A stretch of DNA of 64,000 bases from Mesorhizobium ventifaucium (GCF_935822925.1 NZ_CAKXZS010000024.1:35786-99785), one strand, 5' to 3'. Positions 37,334 through 48,700 are shown, numbered from the stretch's first letter. Notes: a model not told the origin generated them from the letters alone. Made by a program: numbers and translations.

Positions 37334-37984
37334 ATGAGCGACTTCGTCCTGCATAACTACTACCGCTCCTCCACCTCCTACAGGGTGCGGATCGCGCTGG
37401 AGATGAAGGGCCTGACCTACCAATATGTGCCGCATCATCTGCGCCATGGCGAGCATCTCGAGCCCGCCTATCTCTCGGTCAATCCGCAAGGACTGGTGCC
37501 GGCGCTGATCCTGGGCGACGGCACGCTGCTGACGCAATCGCTGGCGATCATCGAATTTCTCGACGAGACCAGGCCCGAACCGCCGCTTTTGCCGCAGGAC
37601 GCACTTGGCCGGGCCCGCGTCAGGATGCTGGCGCAGATGATCGCCTGCGACATTCATCCGGTGAACAATCTGCGCGTGCTGACCTCACTGCGCACGCTGT
37701 TCGGCGCTGGCGACGAGGACGTCGCCAACTGGTTCCGGCACTGGGTGAACGAAGGTTTCCAGCCGCTTGAAAAGATTCTGGCTTCCTCGGCCGATACCGG
37801 GACATTCTGCCATGGCGACACGCCGGGGCTGGCCGACATCTGCCTGACCGCCCAGGTCACCAGCAATGCCCGTTTCGGCGTCGACCTGACGCGCTACCCG
37901 ACGATCGCACGCATCCGCGCCGCCTGCATGGCGCTGCCGGCCTTCCAAAGGGCGGCGCCGGAGAACCAGATCGATGCCGAGTAG
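37334..37984 (+). CDS. maiA: Maleylacetoacetate isomerase (zeta-class glutathione transferase)
   Basis: 216 residues from the ATG at 37334 (GCAGGA upstream). Glutathione-binding N-terminal thioredoxin fold with SSTSYRVRIALEMKGL (the zeta-class SSxSxRVRIAL signature), then GLVPALILGDGTLLTQSLAI; the C-terminal helical domain contains CDIHPVNNLRVL. Converts maleylacetoacetate to fumarylacetoacetate in tyrosine breakdown. No fumarylacetoacetase or homogentisate genes are nearby, so it is isolated from its pathway here. Stop lies 32 bases before the alcohol dehydrogenase start. Confidence 0.9.
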   Translation: MSDFVLHNYYRSSTSYRVRIALEMKGLTYQYVPHHLRHGEHLEPAYLSVNPQGLVPALILGDGTLLTQSLAIIEFLDETRPEPPLLPQDALGRARVRMLAQMIACDIHPVNNLRVLTSLRTLFGAGDEDVANWFRHWVNEGFQPLEKILASSADTGTFCHGDTPGLADICLTAQVTSNARFGVDLTRYPTIARIRAACMALPAFQRAAPENQIDAE

Positions 37985-38016
37985 GGCAAGTTGGATAAAA
38001 GCATGAGGAATTGCCG

Positions 38017-39057
<1,041 letters not shown>

Positions 39058-39069
39058 CCGTGCGGCTCT

Positions 39070-39258
39070 ACCTTCTCCCCTTGTGGGAGAAGGTGGATCG
39101 GCGCGCAGCGCCGAGACGGATGAGGGGTGTTGGAAGAAACACGACCTAAAATATCGAAAGATTTTAAGCGGTTACGTCTTCAATGGAGTGATCCGGCCAG
39201 CACCCCTCATCCGACCGAGCTTCGCTCGGCCACCTTCTCCCACAAGGGGAGAAGGGAG
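39070..39258. repeat. Large inverted repeat after the alcohol dehydrogenase gene
   Basis: Outer arms CCTTCTCCCCTTGTGGGAGA and its complement near 39235-39256, inner arms ATGAGGGGTGTTGG and complementary CAGCACCCCTCAT, with GGCGCGCAGCGCC in the left half. A second copy of the whole element is at 59530-59669. It can form a long hairpin and may terminate transcription in both directions. Confidence 0.8.
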
Positions 39259-39272
39259 AAGGGCCGCCGCCT

Positions 39273-40136
39273 CTATCTCGCATATTTCTTCGCACCGACC
39301 ACGCAAAGCACCACGGCAGCGGTGACGGCGATCATGGCGGGGCTGACCGGCTCGTGCAGCAGCATTGCCGCTAGGCCGAGGCCGAAGAAAGGCTGCAGAA
39401 GCTGCAACTGCCCGACCGCGGCGATGCCGCCTTGCGCCAGCCCGCGATACCAGAACACAAAACCGATCAGCATGCTGAACAGCGAGACATAGGCCAGGCC
39501 GATCCAGGCGGCCTTGCCGACATTTTCGAGCGACGGTGGCATGGTGATGAGCGTCAAGGCCAGCATGACCGGCAGCGACAACACCAGCGCCCATGAGATC
39601 ACCTGCCAGCCGCCGAGTTTGCGCGACAGCGTGGCGCCTTCCGCATAGCCAAGTCCGCACACGATGATTGCGGCCAGCATCAGCATGTCGCCAAGCGGCG
39701 ACGCCGAGACACCTTGGGTCACCGCAAAACCGGCAACAAGGACGCTGCCAAGGCATGAAAACAGCCAGAAGGCCGATTTGGGGCGATCGCCGCCGCGAAT
39801 AACGCCGAAGATCGCGGTCGCCAGCGGCAACAGTCCGATGAAGATGATGGAATGGGCCGAGGTGATGTGCTTGAGCGCCAACGCGGTCAGCAGCGGAAAG
39901 CCGACCACGACGCCGAGCGCCACGATGGCCAGCGAAAACAGATCCTGCCGTTCCGGACGCTTCTGGCGAAAAACGAGCAGAAGCGCGAGGCCGAGGATGC
40001 CTGCCGTGGCAGCGCGGGCGACGGTGAGGAAGGCCGGATCGAAATCCATCACCGCAACCCGCGTTGCCGGAAGCGATCCGCTGAAAATCAGAACGCCTAC
40101 GAATCCGTTGATCCAGCCGCCCGCCGTCTTGTCCAT
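39273..40136 (-). CDS. EamA/DMT-family transporter
   Basis: 287 residues, about ten membrane helices in two EamA repeats. The drug/metabolite transporter superfamily exports amino acids, nucleosides or other metabolites. Signature-like segments are FIGLLPLATAIFGVIRGG and YVSLFSMLIGFVFWYRGLAQ, and LQLLQPFFGLGLAAMLLHEP in the second half. Divergent from a MocR regulator, which almost certainly controls it. Substrate not predictable. Confidence 0.92.
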   Translation of the reverse strand: MDKTAGGWINGFVGVLIFSGSLPATRVAVMDFDPAFLTVARAATAGILGLALLLVFRQKRPERQDLFSLAIVALGVVVGFPLLTALALKHITSAHSIIFIGLLPLATAIFGVIRGGDRPKSAFWLFSCLGSVLVAGFAVTQGVSASPLGDMLMLAAIIVCGLGYAEGATLSRKLGGWQVISWALVLSLPVMLALTLITMPPSLENVGKAAWIGLAYVSLFSMLIGFVFWYRGLAQGGIAAVGQLQLLQPFFGLGLAAMLLHEPVSPAMIAVTAAVVLCVVGAKKYAR

Positions 40137-40199
40137 TGCATGCTCCTGAAGTTCTCGCCCTCTATCGGGCCGGATCTATGGCGCCGCCAGAGACAATGA

Positions 40200-40233
40200 G
40201 GTACAATTTGACAAAACTGTCATGGTAATTTGA
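40200..40233. promoter_or_regulatory. Candidate MocR operator: direct repeat in the divergent gap
   Basis: GGTACAATTTGA (40200-40211) and GGTAATTTGA (40224-40233), same orientation, with 12 bases between them. MocR-type regulators are known to bind direct repeats between their gene and the target. Confidence 0.45.
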
Positions 40234-40242
40234 GCAGTACGG

Positions 40243-41646
40243 ATGGACGAGCAGACGACGGCAAGTGAGAGCAGCGGGACGCTTGTCGAAAGCGTCATGG
40301 CGACGATCAGGCACAGGATCGCCGCGCGCAGCCTGACACCGGGGACACGACTGCCTTCTATCCGGGCTTTCGCGAAGACTATGCAGGTTTCCAAATCCAC
40401 CGTGGTCGAGGCCTATGAACGTCTTGCCGCGGAAGGCAGCATCCGCTCGCGTCCCGGCTCGGGTTTTTATGCCGCCGGACCACTGGCTCCCTTGTCACTG
40501 GCCGAGATCGGCCCCAGGCTTGACCGTGCCGTCGACCCGCTCTGGGTTTCGCGCCAGTCGCTGGAATCCGGCGACGGCGTGCTCAAACCCGGCTGCGGCT
40601 GGCTGCCTGCCTCATGGATGCCGGAGGCTGGATTGCGCCGGGCGCTGCGGACAATGGCACGCGGCGATGATGTCACGCTGACCGATTACGGCACCCCGCT
40701 CGGACTGCCGCTGCTGCGGCATCTGCTCGCCCGGCGCATGGCAGAGCACGGCATCGAGGCGTCTCCCGACCAGATCATGCTGACGGAATCGGGCACCCAG
40801 GCCATCGATCTCCTCTGCCGGTTCCTGCTCGAGCCGGGCGACACGGTGCTGGTCGACGATCCCTGCTATTTCAACTTCCATGCCCTGTTGCGCGCTCACC
40901 GGGCCAAGGTGGTCGGCGTTGCCTATACGCCGTCGGGACCGGATATCGAGCTGTTTACGCAGGCGCTGGTCGAGCATCGGCCGCGTCTCTACATCACCAA
41001 TTCCGCGCTTCACAATCCAACGGGTGCAATTCTGTCGCCGGTCGTCGCCCACCGATTGCTCAAGCTCGCCGACCAATCGGATCTGACGATCATCGAAGAC
41101 GATATCTTTGCCGACTTCGAACACACGCCCGCACCCAGGCTGGCGGCGTTCGACGGTCTTGGTCGCGTCGTCCATATCGGCAGCTTTTCCAAGACGCTTT
41201 CGGCGTCGGTGCGCTGCGGCTTCATCGCGGCTCCGCGCGACTGGATGGAAGGGCTGACCGATCTCAAGATCGCCACGTCCTTCGGCAGCGGACGCCTTGC
41301 CTGCGCACTGGTGCTGACGCTGCTGAAGGACGGCAGCTATCGCAAGCACGTCGATGTGCTGCGCACGCGGCTTTCCCGCGCCATGGCTGAGACAAGCACC
41401 CGACTGAAGGCGATCGGCATCGTGCCGTGGATCGACCAGCCGACCGGCATGTTCTTGTGGTGCAGACTGCCGGAAGGCGTCGATGCAGCTGAAATAGCCC
41501 GCCGCGCCTTGTCGGCCAATGTTGTGCTGGCGCCCGGCAATGCGTTCAGCCTGTCCCAAACCGCCAGCCGTTTCCTGCGCTTCAACGTCGCGCAGTCGGC
41601 GGACGAGAGAATTTTCAGGACGCTTCAAGAGGCGATGTCGCGTTGA
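40243..41646 (+). CDS. MocR-type PLP-dependent transcriptional regulator
   Basis: 467 residues. N-terminal GntR winged helix (about 15-80; LPSIRAFAKTMQVSKSTVVE) joined to a fold type I aminotransferase domain. PLP site: the internal Lys in HIGSFSKTLSASVRCGFI and the Asp in TIIEDDIFADFEH. It binds PLP as an effector rather than acting as a transaminase. Divergent from the EamA exporter, likely regulating it and itself. Length is typical of MocR (450-500). Confidence 0.92.
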   Translation: MDEQTTASESSGTLVESVMATIRHRIAARSLTPGTRLPSIRAFAKTMQVSKSTVVEAYERLAAEGSIRSRPGSGFYAAGPLAPLSLAEIGPRLDRAVDPLWVSRQSLESGDGVLKPGCGWLPASWMPEAGLRRALRTMARGDDVTLTDYGTPLGLPLLRHLLARRMAEHGIEASPDQIMLTESGTQAIDLLCRFLLEPGDTVLVDDPCYFNFHALLRAHRAKVVGVAYTPSGPDIELFTQALVEHRPRLYITNSALHNPTGAILSPVVAHRLLKLADQSDLTIIEDDIFADFEHTPAPRLAAFDGLGRVVHIGSFSKTLSASVRCGFIAAPRDWMEGLTDLKIATSFGSGRLACALVLTLLKDGSYRKHVDVLRTRLSRAMAETSTRLKAIGIVPWIDQPTGMFLWCRLPEGVDAAEIARRALSANVVLAPGNAFSLSQTASRFLRFNVAQSADERIFRTLQEAMSR

Positions 41647-41686
41647 TTTTCGCTGTCACGAAATGCAGGCCTTGGCGCTTCGCCCC

Positions 41687-42187
41687 TCACGCCCCTGCCC
41701 GCCTGCGCCGCCGCTCATAGAGCATAACCAGCGTTTCGGCGGTCAGGGCTGGCTTCTTCTCACCTTCGATCTCGACGATGTTGGCGGCCTTCATCAGATA
41801 CTGGCCGGGACCTTTATCCTCCATGGACAACAGCGTGATGCGCAGCCTGATGCGCGCGCCGGCCCTGACCGGCGCCAGGAACCGCACCTTGTCGAAGCCG
41901 TAGTTGAAGACGGCTTGCGTGTTTTCTGGCACGATGCCCATGTCGAGCGCCAGCGCGCCGATGATCGACAGCGTTAGATAGCCATGCGCGATGGTGGCGC
42001 GGAACGGGCTTTGCCGCTTCGCCCGCTCTGGATCGACATGAATCCATTGGCGGTCGCCGGTGCATTCGGCGAACTGGTCGATCCGGCTCTGGTCGACCGT
42101 CGTCCAGTCCGACACGCCAAGCTCCTGACCTGTCATCGTCCGGAGCTGTTCGTAGGTCGGCGGCGGCCTCAGCCGTATTTGCGTCAT
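41687..42187 (-). CDS. MaoC-like hydratase/dehydratase (NodN-like)
   Basis: 166 residues, single hot-dog domain. The R-hydratase signature is visible as DQFAECTGDRQWIHVDPERA followed by AHGYLTLSIIG, with the catalytic Asp and His inside. Acts on enoyl thioesters in the cytosol. Its relatives include NodN-type proteins of rhizobia, but there are no nodulation genes nearby. Lies ~250 bases beyond the phasin gene on the same strand. Confidence 0.9.
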   Translation of the reverse strand: MTQIRLRPPPTYEQLRTMTGQELGVSDWTTVDQSRIDQFAECTGDRQWIHVDPERAKRQSPFRATIAHGYLTLSIIGALALDMGIVPENTQAVFNYGFDKVRFLAPVRAGARIRLRITLLSMEDKGPGQYLMKAANIVEIEGEKKPALTAETLVMLYERRRRRAGA

Positions 42188-42435
42188 TCCTGCTTTCCCG
42201 ATCGCTTTCCCTGCCTCCGGACCACGAACCGGCCGCCCCTGTCAATTCGCTGGGCGTGTTCCGCTGCGATATCCTCGGCCGGATCGCGCCAGTGCCGGCT
42301 CAAGTGCCGTGTCCAGCGCCGGAAACAGGATTATCGGGCAAGAGGAACTTTGTGCGCCTCGGCGGGCCAAGGACCAACACCAAGGCTTTCACCAGCCGGG
42401 ATGACGGGAGAAAAGTCCAACTGCTCGGGAGCGGC

Positions 42436-42864
42436 CTACTTCTTGTCGTAGCCGCTGCGGATTTCCTCCATCGCCTCCTTGATGCGCTCGCGCAGGATCT
42501 CGACCGATTCGGTCCCGGATTTCTTGGCCAGCTCGGCCACCTCGCCGGCATTCTTCAATGCGGTTTCGAAGGATTTCCTGGCGAACGCCGTTTGCTTGGC
42601 CATCAACTCCCGAGGATCGCCCGGAGCCCTGTAGCTCTGCGCCATGTCGGCGATCTCGTGCAGCGTGTCCTGCAGCATCTCGCGCTGTCGGGAGAGCAGC
42701 GACGACGCTCCGGCAGCACTTGCCCTGGCCGACTTTTCCAGTGCTTCGAGGTTCTTGCGATGATGGTTGAGGATCGCGTCGACATCGACGTTCGGCAACT
42801 TCAGATCGCGGCCGAACCTGCCGAACATGTCCATGAAGGAGTCGGAATCCGGTCGCTTTGCCAT
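42436..42864 (-). CDS. Phasin-family polyhydroxyalkanoate granule protein
   Basis: 142 residues from the ATG at 42864 (GGGGAGA upstream). All-helical, with the phasin pattern LEALEKSARASAAGASSLLS and QTAFARKSFETALKNAGEVA. Phasins coat polyhydroxyalkanoate granules; the N-terminal VDVDAILNHHRKNLEAL segment is typical of the rhizobial subfamily. The in-frame extension to 42954 overlaps a neighbouring relic and is not used. Stands alone, with its terminator not obvious. Confidence 0.88.
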   Translation of the reverse strand: MAKRPDSDSFMDMFGRFGRDLKLPNVDVDAILNHHRKNLEALEKSARASAAGASSLLSRQREMLQDTLHEIADMAQSYRAPGDPRELMAKQTAFARKSFETALKNAGEVAELAKKSGTESVEILRERIKEAMEEIRSGYDKK

Positions 42865-42960
42865 GGTGGCGTCTCCCCTGTTGCTGCGAATGCGGCACCT
42901 GAAGAGAACAATAGGGCACTGGAGCCTCACGGTCCATTCGGCCGCGCAATACATCGCGGC

Positions 42961-43123
42961 TCAGTCGACGAGGAACAGCCGTTCCAAGGTATGGAGCACG
43001 ACGCCGGCCAGGCCGCCGATGACCATGCTGTTGAAGCGGATAGTTGTCAGGTCCCTGCCGATGTCCATTTCGATCAGCCTGGTCAGTTGGGCAAGGTCCC
43101 AGCGCTTGACCTGATCGGCGGCG
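42961..43123 (-). pseudogene. DUF445 protein, C-terminal fragment only
   Basis: 53 codons without a start codon. The minus strand reads RWDLAQLTRLIEMDIGRDLT then TIRFNSMVIGGLAGVVLHTL and stops. This is the C-terminal end of DUF445 proteins (IGxDLxxIRxNxxxxGGLxGxxxH). A complete DUF445 gene is 760 bases away on the other strand, but its end differs in sequence, so this is a relic of a second copy. It abuts the stop codon of the HMA-like gene at 43126. Confidence 0.7.
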
Positions 43124-43125
43124 CG

Positions 43126-43743
43126 TCAGTCGCTAGAGGGATTTCGATTCGTCCGATTGGCTGGCGCTTGCATTTCGGGGCCGGAGCCGGACAGCTGCCT
43201 GACGACGAACGCATAGAAGAGGAGGGATGATGCCGATCCCGCCCATCGGCCCCTTGTCAATTGCAGAACTCCAAGGCCGCCAAAGACGAGCGCAATAAAT
43301 GGATTCTTGAGAATTCGTAGCGCACCGAACGCATTCCAGAAGTTTTCGGTGGCGGGCCCCAATCCATGGCCTCGCGTCGCCCGGTAGGCGGCCAGACCCA
43401 ACAGGCCGATTACGGTCGCTCTGCCCCCTTCCAACGCTGGGTTCCTGTCGTCCGCCTTGTCTCCGCTCGGAGCGGGCGGCTCTCGGCGAGGCGGCGGCGA
43501 AAATGTCTCCTGCAGGTCGAACACTTCGCCGTTGGCCGCAATTTGGCGAATCGAGGGCAAATCCGTCTTGTGCTCGATGATAAAGCTTCCGGTCATCGGG
43601 TTCGCCCTCAAACCGGCAATCTCCGGATAGTTCGAGAGCTTCTCGATTGCCGAGCGGAAATAGGACACGTCGCCGCGGAAATCGGAAACTTTCACCCGAA
43701 GGCGCCCCGGCATGGTGTGTTCGACTGTCGCTTTGGGAAGCAT
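43126..43743 (-). CDS. Membrane protein with an HMA_2-like N-terminal domain
   Basis: 205 residues from the ATG at 43743. The N-terminal ~75 residues (ATVEHTMPGRLRVKVSDFRG then LRANPMTGSFIIEH) have the fold signature of heavy-metal-associated domains but without the CxxC metal site, as in HMA_2-type domains. A Pro-rich linker leads to one or two membrane helices (ATVIGLLGLAAYRA; IALVFGGLGVLQL). It is divergent from DUF445 and part of a cluster with a P-type ATPase carrying a similar N-terminal domain. Function unknown. Confidence 0.75.
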   Translation of the reverse strand: MLPKATVEHTMPGRLRVKVSDFRGDVSYFRSAIEKLSNYPEIAGLRANPMTGSFIIEHKTDLPSIRQIAANGEVFDLQETFSPPPRREPPAPSGDKADDRNPALEGGRATVIGLLGLAAYRATRGHGLGPATENFWNAFGALRILKNPFIALVFGGLGVLQLTRGRWAGSASSLLFYAFVVRQLSGSGPEMQAPANRTNRNPSSD

Positions 43744-43886
43744 GACTCGCCTGCTCGTTGGAAGCCTGTTTGCGCCCCGATGCCAGCTGGTCTTTTCGCC
43801 GCACTCCTTTGTATTGCCTTCAGCCTCGCATATCGAGGAGTCTTGCACCAGAGCACTCTGCTCACTGATTATACAGGAGTCTCGGT

Positions 43887-45179
43887 ATGCCGGCAGAATC
43901 GTCCTCTCCCCTTTCAATCTCCGAACAAGCCACTGACGTGAGCGCCGGGGACGACCAAATCGCCATCCGGCGCCAGCGTCGCAACCGCGCCTTCGCTAAC
44001 GGCCTCCTTGGCTCAATGGCAGCAATCGTCGTAAGCACGCATTGGGTCGATAATCCAGGCTTCGCCACATTGCTGCTGCGGTCAGGCGCCGAGGCTGGCC
44101 TGGTCGGGGGGCTGGCGGACTGGTTTGCCGTCACGGCGCTGTTTCGCCACCCTTTAGGTGTCCCGATTCCGCATACCGCTATCATCCCGAACAGCAGGGA
44201 TCGCATTGCGACAACGCTTGGGCGCTTCATCGAGCGGCATTTCCTCACGGCGGACACTGTCCTTGCCAAGTTGCGCAGTGTTGGTGTCGGACACCGCTTC
44301 GCCACCTGGATTGCTCTTCCTTCCAGTGCCGATGCGATCGCCGACACGATCGTCGACGCACTACCATACCTGATCCGATCTGCGGGAAGCCCGGACCTGC
44401 TGAATTTCGCCCATCGCACGCTTGGCGAGCAGCTTCGGCAAGCCGACTTTACGCCTGTCCTCGGCCGCGTTCTTCATGCGCTGACGGTCAGCGGAGAAGC
44501 CGACGTCGTATTCGACCGCGCCATCCAGGTTGCCGAAAAATTACTCCAGGAGAACAGCGGCCAGATCGAAAAACTTGTGCAGGAACGCAGTCGCTGGTGG
44601 ATTCCGAAAGCCATAGACCGTCGGATAGCTGCCGCGCTTGTTTCAGGTGTGATCGAAGTATTGCACAAGCTGCAGGAGCCTGAAGGTGACGCGCGGCTGA
44701 AATTCCGGAAAGCAATTTTGGACCTTGTTCACACCCTGCAAACGTCTCCCGAGCAGCGGGAGCAGATAAATGCAGCCAAAAACCGTTTGCTCGAGCATCC
44801 CGGCATTCAGGCATGGCTCGGTTCAATCTGGACCGAGCTGTCAGAGCTTGCTCTACAAGATTTGCAAACGCCCTCGTCGAAGACGCGCGCTAGCCTTCAG
44901 CGTGGGCTTTCCCTGTTCGGACAGGCGCTTGCAACCGATGAGGCGATGCAGAAACACCTCGACTCTGCGCTGGAACGCTTAGCGCTTTATATCGTCACGT
45001 GGCGCAGCGAGATCAGCTCCTTCTTCAGCGACGTCGTCAGGAACTGGGACACGAAAGCGCTATCTGACCGCCTCGAACTGGTTGTCGGGAGCGATCTCCA
45101 ATACATCCGCATGAATGGAACCATCGTGGGCGCGCTCGTCGGATGCCTACTCTATCTCGGGACATGGGCGATTTCCTAA
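43887..45179 (+). CDS. DUF445 membrane protein (YjiN-like)
   Basis: 430 residues. N-terminal membrane helices (ANGLLGSMAAIVVSTHWV; GGLADWFAVTALFRHPLGVP, the DUF445 hallmark) then a long helical soluble region and a final ELVVGSDLQYIRMNGTIVGA followed by a membrane helix. DUF445/YjiN proteins have no established activity. It is divergent from the HMA-like membrane protein and ~110 bases before a small HMA-like gene on the same strand. Confidence 0.87.
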   Translation: MPAESSSPLSISEQATDVSAGDDQIAIRRQRRNRAFANGLLGSMAAIVVSTHWVDNPGFATLLLRSGAEAGLVGGLADWFAVTALFRHPLGVPIPHTAIIPNSRDRIATTLGRFIERHFLTADTVLAKLRSVGVGHRFATWIALPSSADAIADTIVDALPYLIRSAGSPDLLNFAHRTLGEQLRQADFTPVLGRVLHALTVSGEADVVFDRAIQVAEKLLQENSGQIEKLVQERSRWWIPKAIDRRIAAALVSGVIEVLHKLQEPEGDARLKFRKAILDLVHTLQTSPEQREQINAAKNRLLEHPGIQAWLGSIWTELSELALQDLQTPSSKTRASLQRGLSLFGQALATDEAMQKHLDSALERLALYIVTWRSEISSFFSDVVRNWDTKALSDRLELVVGSDLQYIRMNGTIVGALVGCLLYLGTWAIS

Positions 45180-45286
45180 GAAATCGCGCCGCCCACAAAG
45201 CCTGCGACTGTCATCAAGCTTTTGTGAAAATCTCCTATCTCGCTCGCGAATGGCCGCCTCGGCGGCATCAAAGTGAGCGAATCGAG

Positions 45287-45775
45287 ATGCATCTTCAAAA
45301 AACCGCCCGTGTCGTTCACCGCACAGCGGGCCGTCTACGGATCAAAATTCCCGCAGCGCGCTATCAGGTCGCGTTTTTCGCCAATCTGCAGCGAGACCTT
45401 CTCGGTGCGGAGGGCATATCCAGCGTGACCGTCAATCCTACGGCCGCAAGCCTGGTGATCGTGCACGATAACAGTGTCGATCCGCTGGCTGCCTGCCGCG
45501 GCATTCCGTATCTGACAGTCGAATCGACTCTTCATCCGCTCGTCGTGGCGAATGGTCGGACTGACGGCATGAGCGGGCGCGAACTGGACCTGGTGTTCCT
45601 GCTGGCAAAGTTCCTGCCTATCGTCTTCGCGAGGCATCCTGCTGCCCAACTGGCAGAGGTCCTGGCCGAACCGGTACTTCGTGCGGTTGTCGGCACCATG
45701 ATGCGGCCTCAATCGCATCGATCGTCGACTGTGACGCATGAGCAAGCCGAAGAACCTATGCCGATCGCAGCGTAG
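45287..45775 (+). CDS. Small HMA_2-like protein
   Basis: 162 residues from the ATG at 45287. N-terminal ~70 residues (ARVVHRTAGRLRIKIPAARY then SVTVNPTAASLVIVHD) share the layout of the HMA-like domains at 43743 and in the ATPase N-terminus, again lacking Cys ligands. A C-terminal hydrophobic segment (LDLVFLLAKFLPIVFA) may bind the membrane. Convergent with the P-type ATPase gene, with 13 bases between the stop codons. May interact with the ATPase (inference). Confidence 0.68.
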   Translation: MHLQKTARVVHRTAGRLRIKIPAARYQVAFFANLQRDLLGAEGISSVTVNPTAASLVIVHDNSVDPLAACRGIPYLTVESTLHPLVVANGRTDGMSGRELDLVFLLAKFLPIVFARHPAAQLAEVLAEPVLRAVVGTMMRPQSHRSSTVTHEQAEEPMPIAA

Positions 45776-45788
45776 GGCGGCGGTGCAA

Positions 45789-48700
45789 TTACACCGGCGC
45801 CGGAAGGTTCGCCTGCTCCTTCGCGCGCGTCCACACCAACTCGCCATCGACGGTATCACGTCGCGATTTCATCCATTCCATTGCCAGGAAGGGAAGAGTT
45901 CCGCCGGCGAGGGTAATGATGGCGTCTATTCCGGTGATCGGCGCTATTCCGAGAAGCCTTCTGAAAAACGGTATTAGGAGGCAGCCGGCCTGAACGGCCA
46001 TCGACCCACCAATGATCAGCGAGAGCGCGCGATTGGGCGGTCGCGGGCTGCGATCAAAGAGGCTGTGCCTGTCGGAACGCGATGTGATGGCATGAAGAAG
46101 CTGGGCCATCACCAGGCTTTCGAAAGTCATGGTCCTCGTGATTGGAGAATCCAATCCATAGCGCGTGGCGCCGAGAAGGCTCACCGCCATCGCTCCGCCG
46201 CTTATGATCGCAGACTGAGCGGCAAGCCGCCCGATTTCACCGCGCCGCAATATCGCCGTGTGGTCTTCTTTCGGTGCCTGCCGAAGAATGTCGGGTTCAG
46301 GCGCTTCCATCGCCAGTCCGATGCCGGGCAGCACGTCGGAGATCAGGTTTATCCAGAGGAGCTGCATCGGCGAGAGCGGTGCTCCGATGCCGACCGAAGT
46401 ACCTGCCAAGACCAGCAGCACTTCGCTGAGGTTAGTGCTGACCAGGTAGCGAATGGTTTTCCGAATGTTGCGGTGGGTCGTGCGGCCTGTTTCGATGGCG
46501 GTGGCGAGACCGCCGAGGCCACCGGTGTGGATGATGACATCCGCGATTTCCCCTGCGGCATTCATGCTCTGCTGCTGGCCGATCGCAACGCCCACGTCTG
46601 CAGCCTTCAACGCAGGGCCGTCATTCACTCCGTCACCAACCATTGCTACGGTTACACCTGCTTCCTGAAGAGAGCGAACGATTTGCAGCTTTTGCGCCGG
46701 GCTGACCCGACTGAACGCATGCGCTCGCCGAGCGGTCTGGGCAAGCTCGCCCGAAGACATGTCTTCGAGGTCCGCGCCATCGACAATCTCCACCTCGCCC
46801 CGACCGTTCAGCCCGATAAGCTCGCTAACGGCAGCCGCCGTTGCCTTCTGATCACCCGTGAGCATAATCGTCTGAATGCCGGCCCCGTGCAGTTGGCTCA
46901 GCAGTTCGCTGGTACCCGGACGCACCTGATCCGCCATCCCAACAAGCCCGAGCCAGGCAAGATCTCGACCATTATGCCCATTCGGCTTGGAGCCTGTGGC
47001 CTGTCCACGCGCGACACCCAGTACGCGAAGAGCCTGAGATGCCATTTCGAGATTTACTTTCCCGATGGCGGCGCGCCGTTCCGGAGTGAGCTCTCGCTCG
47101 GTGCCGTCCGGCAAGATTTCGATGCGGCAACGCGCCAGGACCTCCTTCGGGCTCCCTTTCATGGCGGTCAGCGTTCCATCTTCCATTGCATGTTGCGTCA
47201 CCATGAAGCGATACGTTTCGCTCCTGCGCTGCACGGATATCCGTGCAAAGCGCTTACGCAGAGATGCAACGTCCACGCCACGGTCGAGAGCGGCCTGGAC
47301 GAGGCAGCCGTCGGTAGGCGAGCCGTTCAAACGCAGTCCTTCTTCCGTCTGAACAATCTCGGCATCGTTGCACAGGCAGCACACTTCCAGCAGATTGCGC
47401 AGCGCCTTCTGCGCGCCCCAATCCTCATTGATCGAGTAGGCCCAATCCTCATTGATCGAGTAGGCATTGTCGCCAATCCTGATCGTATCGACATCGATGT
47501 GGCCGAGGGTCAGCGTTCCCGTCTTGTCGAAGCAAACGACCCTCGCTGCCGCAAGCGTCTCGACAGCATCCAGCTTACGGATCAGAACACCTTCACGACG
47601 CAGTTTCTCGATGCCAAGAGCAAAGGTGGTCGTCGCCACCATCGGCAGACCTTCAGGGACTGCTGCGACGGCAACAGATATCGCCGAGCGGGCCATCTGG
47701 AGAAGACCGATCCCGCGCAGCCAGCCCAGAGAGAAAAGGACTGCGCAAGTGCCCAATGTCAGCCAGCCGAGCCGCTGTCCGAGTTTCTTGAGCTCCCTTT
47801 GGAGCGGCGTTTCAGGGGAGAAAGTTGCGCCGACCAGCCGCTGTATTCGTCCCGCTTGCGTGAGCGAACCTGTTGCCACCACGATCGCGCGCCCGCCGCC
47901 TCCAGTCACGATCGTCCCGCGATAGATCATGTTTGAACGGGACCCAAGAGGCACGTTCATCCGTTCGATAGCACCGACAGTCTTCTGAATGGGTGCGCTT
48001 TCGCCCGTCAGCAGGGCTTCACTAACTGTCAAAGCCTCTTCGTTCAGCAGACGCGCATCGGCCGGAACTACGTCTCCTCGTTGCACCGTAAGAACGTCCC
48101 CGGGAACGATCTGCTGAACTGGGACAGTGGCAATGACGCCTCCGCGCATAATCTGGGCGGTTTGGGGCCCCTTCGCTCCCAAACTTTGGATCGTCCGTTC
48201 CGCACGGCTTTCGGTTTGGTAGCCGATGACGGCGTTCAAGCCGACAACTGCGAGAATCACGGCGGCTTCGAATGCGCCGCCGGTGAGAATGGAGACCGAT
48301 GCGGCACCAAGAAGCATCGCGACCGGCAAGCTTTGAAATTGGTCCGCAAGAATGCTCGCGCGCGACCGTGGCTGAATGTTTTCGAGGATGTTGGGGCCGG
48401 TGCTTGCCAACCGCCGCCGAGCTTCATCTCCTGGCAGGCCGGCGTCTGCCGAAGCCTCCAGCTTGAAACACGATTGTTTTGGCGAAAGCGTATGCCACTC
48501 CGGCCCGGCATCGGGCATCTCGCCCGGTGCGATGATCTCACCTCGCAATAAAGCGGCGAGATAGTCGATGATGGGATCAAGGCCTGAGGTTGCGTCAAAT
48601 TGGACGACGACATTTCCGGTCAGATCGCTGGCGGTGATGCTGGACACGCCAGGCGCCGCGTGGCCTCCCCGCTCCAGCAGAGTTTTGACTGAGCCTGAGC

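Noticed and set aside
39070..39258. Inverted repeat considered as insertion-sequence ends
   Set aside because: No transposase between or near the arms, and no target-site duplication visible.
46065..47936. 623-codon open frame on the plus strand
   Set aside because: Antisense shadow of the P-type ATPase; composition is Arg/His/Gly-rich with no recognisable fold.
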